64,000 nt of DNA from Tropicimonas marinistellae (GTDB lineage Bacteria; Pseudomonadota; Alphaproteobacteria; Rhodobacterales; Rhodobacteraceae). The stretch spans positions 406,382 to 470,381 of the forward strand of contig NZ_LNCI01000005.1 in the NCBI RefSeq assembly GCF_001509585.1. Direction: 5' to 3'. The notes beneath the pieces are model-generated. The model ran no database searches. It saw only the letters and a program-made list of their open reading frames with translations, and was not told the origin of the DNA. A program made the position numbers and the translations under genes. Below, one piece after another: positions 8,290 through 17,230 of the stretch; positions within the stretch are counted from its first letter, which is position 1; the number at the start of each line of letters is the position of its first letter.

Positions 8290-9367
8290 GGGCGATCCCC
8301 TTCGCGGCCAACTGGCCGTCCCCGGCAAAATAGAAACACTGGCCCGGCACCATGTGGAACTGGTGCGGCGCACCCACCCGGTATCGTTGCACCCCCGCGC
8401 TCTGGGAGACCCAGATCCGCTCTCCGGACACCGTGAAATGGGCAACGCTTTCGGAGCCGCTCAGTTCCGTGATCCGCACGGTTCCCGTGATCGGCACGGT
8501 GGAGTCATCGGTAGAGACCGGCGAAATATGATGCGGCCGGATACCGACCATGTAGCGGCCGTCCGGTAACTGCGCTGCGTCACCATACACCGGCCAGTCG
8601 AGCGCATCCCCCAGATGCATGCGCGCACCGCGCTTTTCGACGGGCGCGACATTGATCGGCGGGTCGGAAAAGACCGATGCCGAGGTCAGGTTTTCCGGGT
8701 TGCGATAGATTTCCGCTGTGGGGCCAGCTTGCGAAACGCGTCCTTCGTGCATCAGTGCCGTTCGTCCGCCGAGCAGCAGTGCCTCCGTGGGTTCGGACGT
8801 GGCATATACGATCACGGTTCCGCGACCGGCCAGCAGTTCCGGAAGTTGCTCCCGCAGTTCCTCGCGTAGCTTGTAGTCGAGGTTGGCCAGCGGCTCATCG
8901 AGGAAGATCGCCTTGCTTTCCTTCACGATGGCGCGGGCAAGCGCGGTGCGCTGCTGTTGGCCTCCGGAAAGCTCCTGCGGGCGACGACCCAGCATCGGCC
9001 GCAATTGCAGGATATCGGCAGCCTCTTCGACGCGACCTGCGATTTCCGACTTCGGCACGCCCGACACCCGCAGCGGCGAAGCGATATTTTCGAATACCGA
9101 CAAATGTGGGTAGTTCACGAAAAACTGGTGGACGAGCGAGATGTTTCGTTTCTGAGGGCTTCGCCCGGTTACATCCTCGCCATCCACAAGGATCTGCCCA
9201 TCCGTGGGACGTTCAAGCCCCGCAGCGAGCCGGATCAGCGTGCTCTTGCCAGCGCCCGTTGCGCCGAGAAGGATGTTGAATTCCCCCGCTTCCAGCCGCA
9301 GCGTCGTCGGGTAGATGTGCATGTCGGCCCCGACCCGCAGGCAGACGTCTTTCAGGTCCAGTGTCAT
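8282..9367 (-). CDS. glpS: Glycerol ABC transporter ATPase GlpS
   Basis: This 361-residue ATP-binding subunit has Walker A GATGAGKST (35-43), a canonical signature LSGGQQQR (133-140), Walker B with AIFLDEPLANLD (153-164) and a C-terminal TOBE-like domain. The switch region has YATSEPTEALLL in place of the more usual THDQxEA, so the histidine of the H-loop is replaced by Ser. Together with the odd signature in GlpT this suggests division of labour in the ATPase dimer. It follows glpV by about 110 bases and overlaps glpT. Confidence 0.87.
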   Translation of the reverse strand: MTLDLKDVCLRVGADMHIYPTTLRLEAGEFNILLGATGAGKSTLIRLAAGLERPTDGQILVDGEDVTGRSPQKRNISLVHQFFVNYPHLSVFENIASPLRVSGVPKSEIAGRVEEAADILQLRPMLGRRPQELSGGQQQRTALARAIVKESKAIFLDEPLANLDYKLREELREQLPELLAGRGTVIVYATSEPTEALLLGGRTALMHEGRVSQAGPTAEIYRNPENLTSASVFSDPPINVAPVEKRGARMHLGDALDWPVYGDAAQLPDGRYMVGIRPHHISPVSTDDSTVPITGTVRITELSGSESVAHFTVSGERIWVSQSAGVQRYRVGAPHQFHMVPGQCFYFAGDGQLAAKGIAHG

Positions 9368-9477
9368 CGATTTCCCGTTTGCCTGCCGTCGGCCGCTATC
9401 GCCCTTCGGCGCGACCGGTGCCGTTGAACCGGGGCGCGTCGGGCGCCCCGGCCGTGTTCAAAGCCGAACTAGGCTCG

Positions 9478-11217
9478 TCAGTTTTCGGCCCAGCGGGCAA
9501 CGAGGTCGTCGTAGTTGACGGTCTGACCCTGCGGCTTTTCGTTTTCCAGCATCGGCTTCGGCGAACCGGGCTGCGAAAGCCAGTACTCCGGATCCTGCGG
9601 TTCGTTCAGACGCGGGCCGCAGCCACCATAGACATTGGCCGCCTCATCGGCCTGCTGCATGCGAGCCATGGTGACGTCCATTTCTTCGGCGAGACGGTCC
9701 ATCGCTTCCTGCGGCGTGAAGGCGCCGGAGTTCACGTCACCGATCTGCTGCCACCAGATCTGCGCCAGCTTGGGATAGTCCGGCACGTTGATCCCCGTCG
9801 GCGACCAGGCCACCCGGTCCGGCGAACGGTAGAATTCCACCAGACCGCCGAGTTTCGGCGCCCGCTCGGTGAAGCTCTCATGCCGCACCGTGCTGTCGCG
9901 GATAAAGGTGAGACCCACGTGGGACTTCTTGGTGTCGACGGTCTTGGAGACGACGAACTGGGCATAGAGCCAGGCGGCCTGAGCCCTGTCCTCCGGCGTC
10001 GAGTTCAGGAAGGTCCAGGATCCCACATCCTGATAGCCGACCTTCTGACCGTCTTCCCAATAGGGGCCGTGCGGGCTGGGCGCCATCCGCCAAAGCGGCG
10101 TGCCCTCGTCGTCCACAGTGTTGTTGCCGTCGGCCTTGGACGCCACCATGTCGGCCGTGAAAGCGGTGTACCAGAAGATCTGCTGCGCCACGTTGCCTTG
10201 GCTCAATGCCGGCAGCGACTGGTAGAAGTCATAGGAGGCCGCACCCGGCGGTGCATAGTTACGCAGCCACTCGTCCCATTTGCGGATCGCGTAGACTGCG
10301 GCCGGGCCGTTGGCAGCACCACCGCGGGCGACACTCGCGCCAACCGGGTTACAGGTGCCCTCCTCCATGCGGATGCCCCATTCGTCCACCGGAATGCCGT
10401 TCGGCTCGCCCTTGTCTCCGGCGCCCGCCATGGAGAGCCAGGCATCGGTCATTCGCCAACCGAGGTCCGGCGCGCGCTTGCCATAGTCCATATGGCCGTA
10501 GATCTGGACGCCGTCGATTTCCTTAACGTCCTCGGTGAAGAACTCGGCAATGTCCTCATAGGCCGACCAGTTCACAGGGACGCCAAGGTCGTAGCCGTAT
10601 TTTTCCTTGAAGGCGGCCTGCAGGTCCTCGCGGTCGAACCAGTCCTTGCGGAACCAGTAAAGGTTCGCGAATTGCTGGTCGGGGAGCTGGTAGAGCTTGC
10701 CGTCCGGGCCAGTGGTGAACTGGATGCCCATGAAGTCTTCGAGGTCCAGCCCCGGGTTCGTCACATCGGCCCAGCCACCTTCGATCATGTCGCTGAGCGG
10801 ATAGGCGAGCTGCAGACGCGAATGGGTACCGATCAAGTCGGAATCGTTGACGTAGGCGTCATAGAGATTCCGCTTGGTCTGCATCTGCGTCTGAACCGCC
10901 TGCACCACCTCGCCCTCGCCGAGGATCTGGTGGTTGACCTTGATTCCGGTGATTTCCTCAAAGGCCTTGGTCAGCACCTCCGATTCATAGGAGTGGGTCG
11001 GAATACCCTCCGACAGCACGTTTATCTCCATCCCGGAGAACGGCGCGGCCGCGTCCACGAACCACTGCATCTCCGCAACCTGTTCGTCGCGCGACAAGAC
11101 TGATGGTTGAAATTCCTCGTCAATCCACTTTTCCGCAGCCGCCATATCGGCGAATGCCGCGGGCGCACCCGCAACGACGGCAATCGCCGCAGTCGCGGAG
11201 AATAGATACCTGCGCAT
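9478..11217 (-). CDS. glpV: Glycerol ABC transporter substrate-binding protein GlpV
   Basis: This 579-residue periplasmic solute-binding protein has a signal peptide at residues 1-23 (cleavage after AFA). A two-lobed family-1-type binding fold follows. It is longer than typical sugar-binding proteins (400-450 residues), as expected for glycerol-type GlpV proteins. The mature protein is rich in Trp and Tyr, suiting a polyol pocket. ATG at 11217 has GGGAGG seven bases upstream. It is the first gene of the leftward transporter operon (glpVSTPQU) and is divergent from glpR-glpD. The high expression needed for a binding protein fits its promoter-proximal place. Confidence 0.88.
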   Translation of the reverse strand: MRRYLFSATAAIAVVAGAPAAFADMAAAEKWIDEEFQPSVLSRDEQVAEMQWFVDAAAPFSGMEINVLSEGIPTHSYESEVLTKAFEEITGIKVNHQILGEGEVVQAVQTQMQTKRNLYDAYVNDSDLIGTHSRLQLAYPLSDMIEGGWADVTNPGLDLEDFMGIQFTTGPDGKLYQLPDQQFANLYWFRKDWFDREDLQAAFKEKYGYDLGVPVNWSAYEDIAEFFTEDVKEIDGVQIYGHMDYGKRAPDLGWRMTDAWLSMAGAGDKGEPNGIPVDEWGIRMEEGTCNPVGASVARGGAANGPAAVYAIRKWDEWLRNYAPPGAASYDFYQSLPALSQGNVAQQIFWYTAFTADMVASKADGNNTVDDEGTPLWRMAPSPHGPYWEDGQKVGYQDVGSWTFLNSTPEDRAQAAWLYAQFVVSKTVDTKKSHVGLTFIRDSTVRHESFTERAPKLGGLVEFYRSPDRVAWSPTGINVPDYPKLAQIWWQQIGDVNSGAFTPQEAMDRLAEEMDVTMARMQQADEAANVYGGCGPRLNEPQDPEYWLSQPGSPKPMLENEKPQGQTVNYDDLVARWAEN

Positions 11218-11273
11218 CTAAACCTCCCTGTTCGCATTTTTTCGGAGGGGTCCTCCTCCCCCCGGAAAAACTT

Positions 11274-11301
11274 TTGAATTACCTTCATATGAAAGTCAAA
11301 T
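11274..11301. promoter_or_regulatory. Candidate GlpR operator and promoter between glpV and glpR
   Basis: ACCTTCATATGAAAGT at 11281-11296 is a near-perfect 16-bp dyad centred on CATATG, with one mismatched pair. It lies between the divergent glpV and glpR genes. Rightward it falls in the spacer of a plausible sigma-70 promoter: TTGAAT at 11274-11279 and TCAAAT at 11296-11301. A DeoR-type repressor bound here could shut off glpR-glpD and, from the other side, glpV. The assignment is inference from position and symmetry. Confidence 0.45.
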
Positions 11302-11367
11302 ACAAAGAATGCTGGCAATCGCGCTCAAATCGGGTAGTTTCGGCGATGGACAGCGGGCTTGTGCAAA

Positions 11368-12165
11368 ATGACAGACGCTCTGACTGAGAGACAAAACGAC
11401 ATCATGAAGTTCCTGCGGCAGCACGACATCGCTGATGTCGATGCGCTTGCACAGCAGTTCGACGTCTCCACCCAAACGATCCGCAACGACCTGCGCGAAC
11501 TCGCCTCTCGCGGCCTCGTCATACGAACCCACGGCGGTGCGCGGCGCGCCGGATCGGCATCGAACTACGCCTATTCCGAACGGCGCCGGATTCGGCAGCG
11601 GGAAAAGGAACTCATCGGTCGCAGAACCGCGCAGCTCATTCCGGACCATTGTTCCGTGATGATCAATATCGGCACCTCGACCGAACAGGTCGCTCGGGCG
11701 CTAACCGGGCACGAAGGCCTCGTGGTGCTGTCCAACAATATCAATATCATCAACGTACTCGTCGGCTCCAAGGCACGCGAATTGATCCTTGTTGGCGGTT
11801 CGGTGCGGCAAAGCGACGGCGCAATCGTCGGGGCCGACGCGGTGGACTTCATCTCTCGCTACAAGGCAGATTATGCGGTGATCGGTGCCTCCGCACTGGA
11901 TGAAGACGGCGCAATCCTCGACTTCGATGCCCGGGAGGTCTCCGTTGCTCGCTCGATTCTGAAAAACTCCCGCACCCGCATCCTGGTCTGCGACAATTCG
12001 AAATTCGACCGCACCGCGCCGGTCAGGATTTGCGATGTGGCAGATCTGGACTACGTCGTGACGGACGCTGATCCACCGCATGAGTTCCTGCAGGCGGCGA
12101 ACCGTGGGCAAACCGAAATCCTGACAATCGAGCAGGAAGATGACTCAGAAATCCTCACTGCCTGA
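11368..12165 (+). CDS. glpR: DeoR-family glycerol-3-phosphate regulon repressor GlpR
   Basis: This 265-residue repressor has an N-terminal DeoR helix-turn-helix (about 23-45, DVSTQTIRNDLRELASRGLV). The sugar-phosphate-sensing DeoRC domain follows, with the typical GTSTEQVARAL and GADAVDF segments. The effector is expected to be glycerol-3-phosphate. The ATG at 11368 is chosen because the alignment of the family begins with MTD/ERQ just before the first helix; a TTG three codons earlier is possible. The gene overlaps glpD by 26 bases, so the repressor and the enzyme are made together, and it is divergent from the transporter operon it probably controls. Confidence 0.88.
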   Translation: MTDALTERQNDIMKFLRQHDIADVDALAQQFDVSTQTIRNDLRELASRGLVIRTHGGARRAGSASNYAYSERRRIRQREKELIGRRTAQLIPDHCSVMINIGTSTEQVARALTGHEGLVVLSNNINIINVLVGSKARELILVGGSVRQSDGAIVGADAVDFISRYKADYAVIGASALDEDGAILDFDAREVSVARSILKNSRTRILVCDNSKFDRTAPVRICDVADLDYVVTDADPPHEFLQAANRGQTEILTIEQEDDSEILTA

Positions 12166-13747
12166 CCCCTCTCAATTCTACGATCTCTTCGTCATTGGCG
12201 GCGGTGTGAACGGCTGCGGAATCGCACGCGATGCCGCCGGTCGAGGCTTGTCGGTTGCGCTTGCCGAGATGAACGACCTTGCTTCGGCGACGTCCTCTGC
12301 TTCGACAAAACTGTTCCACGGCGGTCTTCGCTACCTGGAGTATTTCGAGGTCCGCCTTGTTCGCGAGGCGTTGGCCGAACGCGAGGTTCTGCTGCGCGCG
12401 ATGCCCCACATCTCCTGGCCAATGCGGTTCGTTCTGCCGATCCATGCAGGCATGAAGTTCGACGCGTCAACGCCGGCATCGCGGCTGTTGTCGACGTTCA
12501 TGCCCTGGACAAGGGGCAAGCGGCCGCCCTGGATGATCCGCTCGGGGCTCTTTCTCTACGACCATCTTGGTGGGCGGGACATTCTGCCCGGCACCCGGCG
12601 GGTCGACCTCTCGGGCGCGCCGGAAGGCCGGCCACTCAAACCCGAGTTCCGCTTTGCCTATGAGTATTCCGATTGCTGGGTCGAGGACTCGCGTCTTGTG
12701 GTGCTCAACGCCCGCGACGCGGCCGACCGCGGGGCGCAAGTCATGACGCGAACCCGGGTCGTGGGAGCCGAGCGTCGCGAAGGCCTGTGGGAGGTGGCTC
12801 TGGAAGGGCCGGACGGCCCGCGGACCGTCCGAGCGCGGGCGCTGGTAAATGCCGGAGGCCCGTGGGTCGAACAGGTTCTGCGGAACGTGGTGCGAGCCAA
12901 CAGCGGCGCTGGCATCCGGCTCGTCCGCGGCAGCCACATCGTCACCCGGCAACTCTTTGACCATGACAAGTGCTATTTCTTCCAGGGCTCAGACGGTCGG
13001 ATCGTTTTCGCCATCCCATACGAACAGGATTTCACGCTGATCGGAACCACCGACATGGAGCATAGCGCGGCCGATGAACGGCCGGAATGCACCGACGAGG
13101 AAAAGCGCTATCTGCTGGATTTTGTCTCCGCGTATTTCGCGAAGCCGGTGACCGAGGCGGATATTGTATGGACCTATTCGGGCGTACGCCCGCTCTACGA
13201 CGACGGCGCCAGTTCCGCCACGGCGGCGACACGTGACTATGTGCTCTCGCTCGACGAAAGTGACGGCGCTCCGCTGCTCAGCGTTTTCGGCGGAAAGATC
13301 ACCACCTACCGCAGACTTGCGGAGGCGGCGATGGGCAAGCTCGCGCCGCACTTCCCGACCGCGAGTGGCCCATGGACCGCGGGCGCGGCGCTGCCCGGCG
13401 GAGACTTCCCGGTGGACGGGGTTGAGACCCTCGCGGAACAGCTTGGTGAAGCCTATCCCTTCGTCGATACCGCTTGGGCGCACCGCCTTGTGCGCTGCTA
13501 CGGCACGCAGGCGCGCGACCTGCTCGCGGGCGCGACCTGTGCCGAGGATCTCGGCAAGAGCTTCGGCGCAACTATCACAGAGCGCGAACTCGACTGGGTG
13601 ATCGACCGTGAATGGGTCCAATGCGCCGAGGACTTCGTCTGGCGCCGTACCCGCATCGGGCTGCGGCTCACGCCAGAGGAGATTGAGCGGATAGACGCAT
13701 ACATCGCGCAAGCGCGGGCAGCCGACGGTTCCGCAGCCACCGCCTGA
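12140..13747 (+). CDS. glpD: Aerobic glycerol-3-phosphate dehydrogenase GlpD
   Basis: This 535-residue FAD enzyme of the inner face of the membrane oxidises sn-glycerol-3-phosphate to dihydroxyacetone phosphate and feeds electrons to quinone. It has the dinucleotide motif FVIGGGVNGCGIARDAAGRG (17-36), the family signature KLFHGGLRYLE and VNAGGPWV, and the C-terminal DAO_C domain ending in RRTRIGL. Length is normal. It begins inside the glpR coding region and is probably translationally coupled to it. There is no glycerol kinase gene in the window, so phosphorylation of the imported glycerol must be encoded elsewhere. Confidence 0.93.
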   Translation: MTQKSSLPDPSQFYDLFVIGGGVNGCGIARDAAGRGLSVALAEMNDLASATSSASTKLFHGGLRYLEYFEVRLVREALAEREVLLRAMPHISWPMRFVLPIHAGMKFDASTPASRLLSTFMPWTRGKRPPWMIRSGLFLYDHLGGRDILPGTRRVDLSGAPEGRPLKPEFRFAYEYSDCWVEDSRLVVLNARDAADRGAQVMTRTRVVGAERREGLWEVALEGPDGPRTVRARALVNAGGPWVEQVLRNVVRANSGAGIRLVRGSHIVTRQLFDHDKCYFFQGSDGRIVFAIPYEQDFTLIGTTDMEHSAADERPECTDEEKRYLLDFVSAYFAKPVTEADIVWTYSGVRPLYDDGASSATAATRDYVLSLDESDGAPLLSVFGGKITTYRRLAEAAMGKLAPHFPTASGPWTAGAALPGGDFPVDGVETLAEQLGEAYPFVDTAWAHRLVRCYGTQARDLLAGATCAEDLGKSFGATITERELDWVIDREWVQCAEDFVWRRTRIGLRLTPEEIERIDAYIAQARAADGSAATA

Positions 13748-13837
13748 TGCAATTGCCCACCCCTGCGGTTGCGAACCCAACGACGCGCCGCGCATGACCT
13801 AAGCACCGGAACGAGGCGTCAATCTGGTGTGCTCACC

Positions 13838-16800
13838 TCAATCCGAACGCGTTCCGCCCATGGTGTCTCGCACGGGTGCTGCCGGTTTCAGCTGGTATTT
13901 CGGAGCGGAGGCGGTGCGCGGGTTGCCCCCCGTTCCACCTCCTGCAGCGCCCAATCCGCCTGCCCGGCCCGCACGCGCAACACGTCGGTGCCCGACACGC
14001 GCGCCATGTCCGGCGCCCGGCCGCACTGTCCCTCCAACGCCCGGCGCTTCTGAAACGGCTGCCTGCGACCTTCGGCGTTCGTTGAGCTCAGGGTCGATCG
14101 TAACGGTTTCAAAGACGTGCGCGGCCTCCTCGCTCTGGCCCAGAAACACATCGCGACTGCTGACCGCGAGACCCGCCGGATAAAGCCGGTAACTCGGCGA
14201 GGCGAGTTCTTCGTCGTCTCCAATCTCTTTGAAGGCCGCCGGCGCAAACCACTCCTCCAGCCGATCTTCATCGCCGACAGGAATCTCCGGTCCGTCCCCC
14301 AGGCGGATGGTCTCGAACCGGAACTCGCTCGCACCCGCGATCCCACCGGTCGCGTATTTCTCCAAAACCTCGTCGAACGGAACGACCTTCTGCCAGAGTT
14401 CCAACCGTGCGGAAGGCAGCACCGGGCGCGCGCCCGACCGCTCCACGAGAAGGACCGGGAGCTCATCCACCTCCGGCTGGGGTATCTGAACGGCGTCCTC
14501 GGCCGCGAGCGCGGCGCCCACAAGTGCGGCGACATCGGTCAGTGTCACCGGTTCCGGCTTGCGTTCGCCCACGGTGATATCCACGGAGATCGACTTCTTG
14601 ACACCGAGGAATTTGAACTTGGCTTCACCGTCCACCACCCAGAGCCCCGGCCCGGTAACCCGCGCAAAAACGTCGACGCCCAGCAAGGTCGTGTTTCCCT
14701 TGCTGACACTCACACCGAACGTGACGAGGAACTCGAAGCCAAAGGGATCGAATTGGATCAGCGCGTCAAAGGAAAACCATCCTTCCGCGTTGAACCCGGC
14801 GACGCGCACCCAGACGTCCAGCCGCCCACCCGTCTGGAAGGTGTTGGACGTGATGGCGACATAGGCCTTCAGTTCCACTGCGGCGTTGTCACCGAGCGGG
14901 AGCGCGGCGCGTAGCCTGGCGAGGTTCGGCGTCCCTTCTGGCGGGACGAAATCGGGATGAAACCCGCCCATCGACACCAGCATGTTGGGCGCATCGCCCC
15001 AACTCATCCGCATCGCCATGTCGCCGGAAAGCTGGAACAGATGAAGCACGTGGCTGTCCCGGAGTGTTGCATCCAGCGCGAAGGTCTTTTCGGTGAGGTT
15101 GACCACACCGAAAACGTCCATGTTGAGTTCGACGATGGCTGCTTCGGGATCGGGCAGCGCAATACCGATGCGGCCCAACAGAGCGATCTTAATCGGATCC
15201 GGGAACTCGACGATCACGCCGAGGTCCGCTGTCACCAGCGTGGGCGTGCCCCAGCCGAGCCGACACATCACGCCGAAAACGAACTGCCCATTGGAGACCG
15301 GGAAGATCGCGCGCAGGTCCGACAGGATCTGCGGGGCATTGGCGATAGGGTCCGACGGGAACATGATCGACTCGAGCGCCCCGTCCTTCAACCGCGCCCG
15401 CAGCGCCTCGTCGTCGAAGGTGCGGTGTAGCCCGACAAGCCCACCAACGCCGTTGAGCGTGATGCCGAAGCCGAGCTGGATCGGGGGAAACTCGCTGAAG
15501 ACCGACAAGAAAAGCGACCAGCCCGGTTCGTTGTCCGGAAGCCGGGTGGAGAGCATTCCGATCGCGGTCAGCTTCAGCGAGGTGAAGGCCACCTGCCCCA
15601 CCCCGGCATATTCGCCCGCCTCTGCGTCATGGAACAGATAGCCGCCGCCGGTGACGATACCACCAGCATCGATGGTAAGCCCAAGCCCCTTGGGGGGGAG
15701 AAAGTTGATCGCAAGGTCGAGTGGCCCGATATTGCCCGGCTGTTCACTTTCCGGCGGGCGGCTCACAAGCGCGCGCAGCCCGATTTCCTCCACCGCGACC
15801 TGCATGACGGAAATATCCAAGCCGCCGGTCACCGCCGCATCGAGCGTGATGCCGTCGAAACCGGCCAACATCTTCAACCGCAACGCGTCGATACCGATTG
15901 GGCCAAGCGTGAAATCGATTGGAATGAGGATGTCGAACCCGAGGCCCGCATCGAACCGAAACCCACCCGAGAGCGACCAGCGCGCGCCGAGGTCGCCTGT
16001 CACGACGAACTCTGTGTCGCCGAATATCTCGCCGATGAACCCGTCGCCGTCTCCCGGCGCGACGATGATGCGCAGCCCCGCCTCCTCGCCAGCGGTGGTG
16101 GCCGCAATCTCGATGTCGTGGCCATTGGTGGACAGCTCCGTTGCAACTGAAAAGGTCAGTTGCGCCAGTTCCAGCCCTGCTTTGCCGGGTGCACCGATCA
16201 GCCGCCACGGCGCCTCCGGCCGCCCTTCCACGGCAATGCGGATATCGGCGCTAGCCTGGCCCGGCACCACCTCTATGCCGGATGGCCGCATGCGCAAATC
16301 CAAGGCCCGGTCTGCGTCACCGGAGGCCGAAAGCGCGAGAGCGAAATCCCCGGCCAGAGGTTCGCGGTCGCTCAGGCTACCGCTCAGGTAGTTGGTCAAC
16401 GCAATCCCGGTGAGGCCGGCGGCATCCCCCATGGTTCCAAGCACGACCGCCGCATGGACGGCGGCACTGCCGTTGCTGCCGAAGCTCGCCCGCTTGTCGA
16501 GCAGAAGCGCCTCCAGTTCGATGGCCGCATCGTTCGCCTCTCCTGCCATCCAATCGGAGACGAGAGCCGGGCGCAGCGCGCGATAGGCGGGGTAGATCCC
16601 AAAGCTGGCAAGGAGCCTGTTGAGGTTCTCCAGCGCCAATCCAACGTCGAAATCGTCCGGCCAGCCGTAGCGCTGTGTCAGGTGCGCTACCGGATCGCTC
16701 ATTGCCGGGCCGAGAGCGTCCCAGTCGATGGAGCGGCGCGGTGGCAAGCGCGGGTCGACCTCCTCCTCCGCGATCACGCCAAGCGCATGGAGCGCCTCGT

Positions 16801-17215
16801 AGAGAGGTTGGAGATAGGTGATGAGCCAGTTGGTGATCAGGTAATCCGGCAGGCGCAGCGCCATCTCCTGCCAGTCACCGCCTGGTTGGAAAACGTCGAA
16901 TGGCGGCGGGACGTCCGTCAGGTCGCCCAACGTGTCACCGTTGGCGTATCCCTTGACCGTTTCGAAGATCAGGCGGGAATTCCCGATCAGGTCCTGTGCC
17001 TGCTGGTGCGTAATCTCCCGCGTGGCAATGATCGCACGCGCGATGGTGGCGATGTTGCCGAGTTGTACCGGGATCGCCATCGCATCGCGAAGTGCGCCAG
17101 CCTGGGTGTCGTTGAGTTGTATTTCCCAACCCAGTTCCTCAAGCAGCGCCTGCAGGCTTTCCTTGTCCTCGGCGGCCTCCAGAAGGGGGGCGAACAGGTC
17201 GATGATCAGCTTCAT
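13838..17215 (-). CDS. Large DUF6603-like beta-rich protein, last gene of the giant-protein operon; probable frameshift at the C-terminus
   Basis: This protein of about 1,100 residues has no signal peptide or membrane helix. The N-terminal 200 residues are helical. From about 250 to 900 it is a long run of alternating hydrophobic beta strands. The stretch around 650-850 (RLGWGTPTLVTADLGVIVEF, GRIGIALPDPEAAIVELNMD, MSWGDAPNML) matches my memory of the DUF6603 family, whose function is unknown. The last about 75 residues of the annotated frame become Gly/Arg/Ala-rich and lose coding character near 14040-14060. A +1 shift there restores a normal tail (EGQCGRAPDMARVSGTDVLR and onward) that ends at 13888. 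This is either a real frameshift or a sequence error. The gene starts 15 bases after the nuclease-like gene. Confidence 0.75.
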   Translation of the reverse strand: MKLIIDLFAPLLEAAEDKESLQALLEELGWEIQLNDTQAGALRDAMAIPVQLGNIATIARAIIATREITHQQAQDLIGNSRLIFETVKGYANGDTLGDLTDVPPPFDVFQPGGDWQEMALRLPDYLITNWLITYLQPLYEALHALGVIAEEEVDPRLPPRRSIDWDALGPAMSDPVAHLTQRYGWPDDFDVGLALENLNRLLASFGIYPAYRALRPALVSDWMAGEANDAAIELEALLLDKRASFGSNGSAAVHAAVVLGTMGDAAGLTGIALTNYLSGSLSDREPLAGDFALALSASGDADRALDLRMRPSGIEVVPGQASADIRIAVEGRPEAPWRLIGAPGKAGLELAQLTFSVATELSTNGHDIEIAATTAGEEAGLRIIVAPGDGDGFIGEIFGDTEFVVTGDLGARWSLSGGFRFDAGLGFDILIPIDFTLGPIGIDALRLKMLAGFDGITLDAAVTGGLDISVMQVAVEEIGLRALVSRPPESEQPGNIGPLDLAINFLPPKGLGLTIDAGGIVTGGGYLFHDAEAGEYAGVGQVAFTSLKLTAIGMLSTRLPDNEPGWSLFLSVFSEFPPIQLGFGITLNGVGGLVGLHRTFDDEALRARLKDGALESIMFPSDPIANAPQILSDLRAIFPVSNGQFVFGVMCRLGWGTPTLVTADLGVIVEFPDPIKIALLGRIGIALPDPEAAIVELNMDVFGVVNLTEKTFALDATLRDSHVLHLFQLSGDMAMRMSWGDAPNMLVSMGGFHPDFVPPEGTPNLARLRAALPLGDNAAVELKAYVAITSNTFQTGGRLDVWVRVAGFNAEGWFSFDALIQFDPFGFEFLVTFGVSVSKGNTTLLGVDVFARVTGPGLWVVDGEAKFKFLGVKKSISVDITVGERKPEPVTLTDVAALVGAALAAEDAVQIPQPEVDELPVLLVERSGARPVLPSARLELWQKVVPFDEVLEKYATGGIAGASEFRFETIRLGDGPEIPVGDEDRLEEWFAPAAFKEIGDDEELASPSYRLYPAGLAVSSRDVFLGQSEEAAHVFETVTIDPELNERRRSQAAVSEAPGVGGTVRPGAGHGARVGHRRVARAGRAGGLGAAGGGTGGNPRTASAPKYQLKPAAPVRDTMGGTRSD

Positions 17216-17230
17216 GCCACTCCCATCCTT

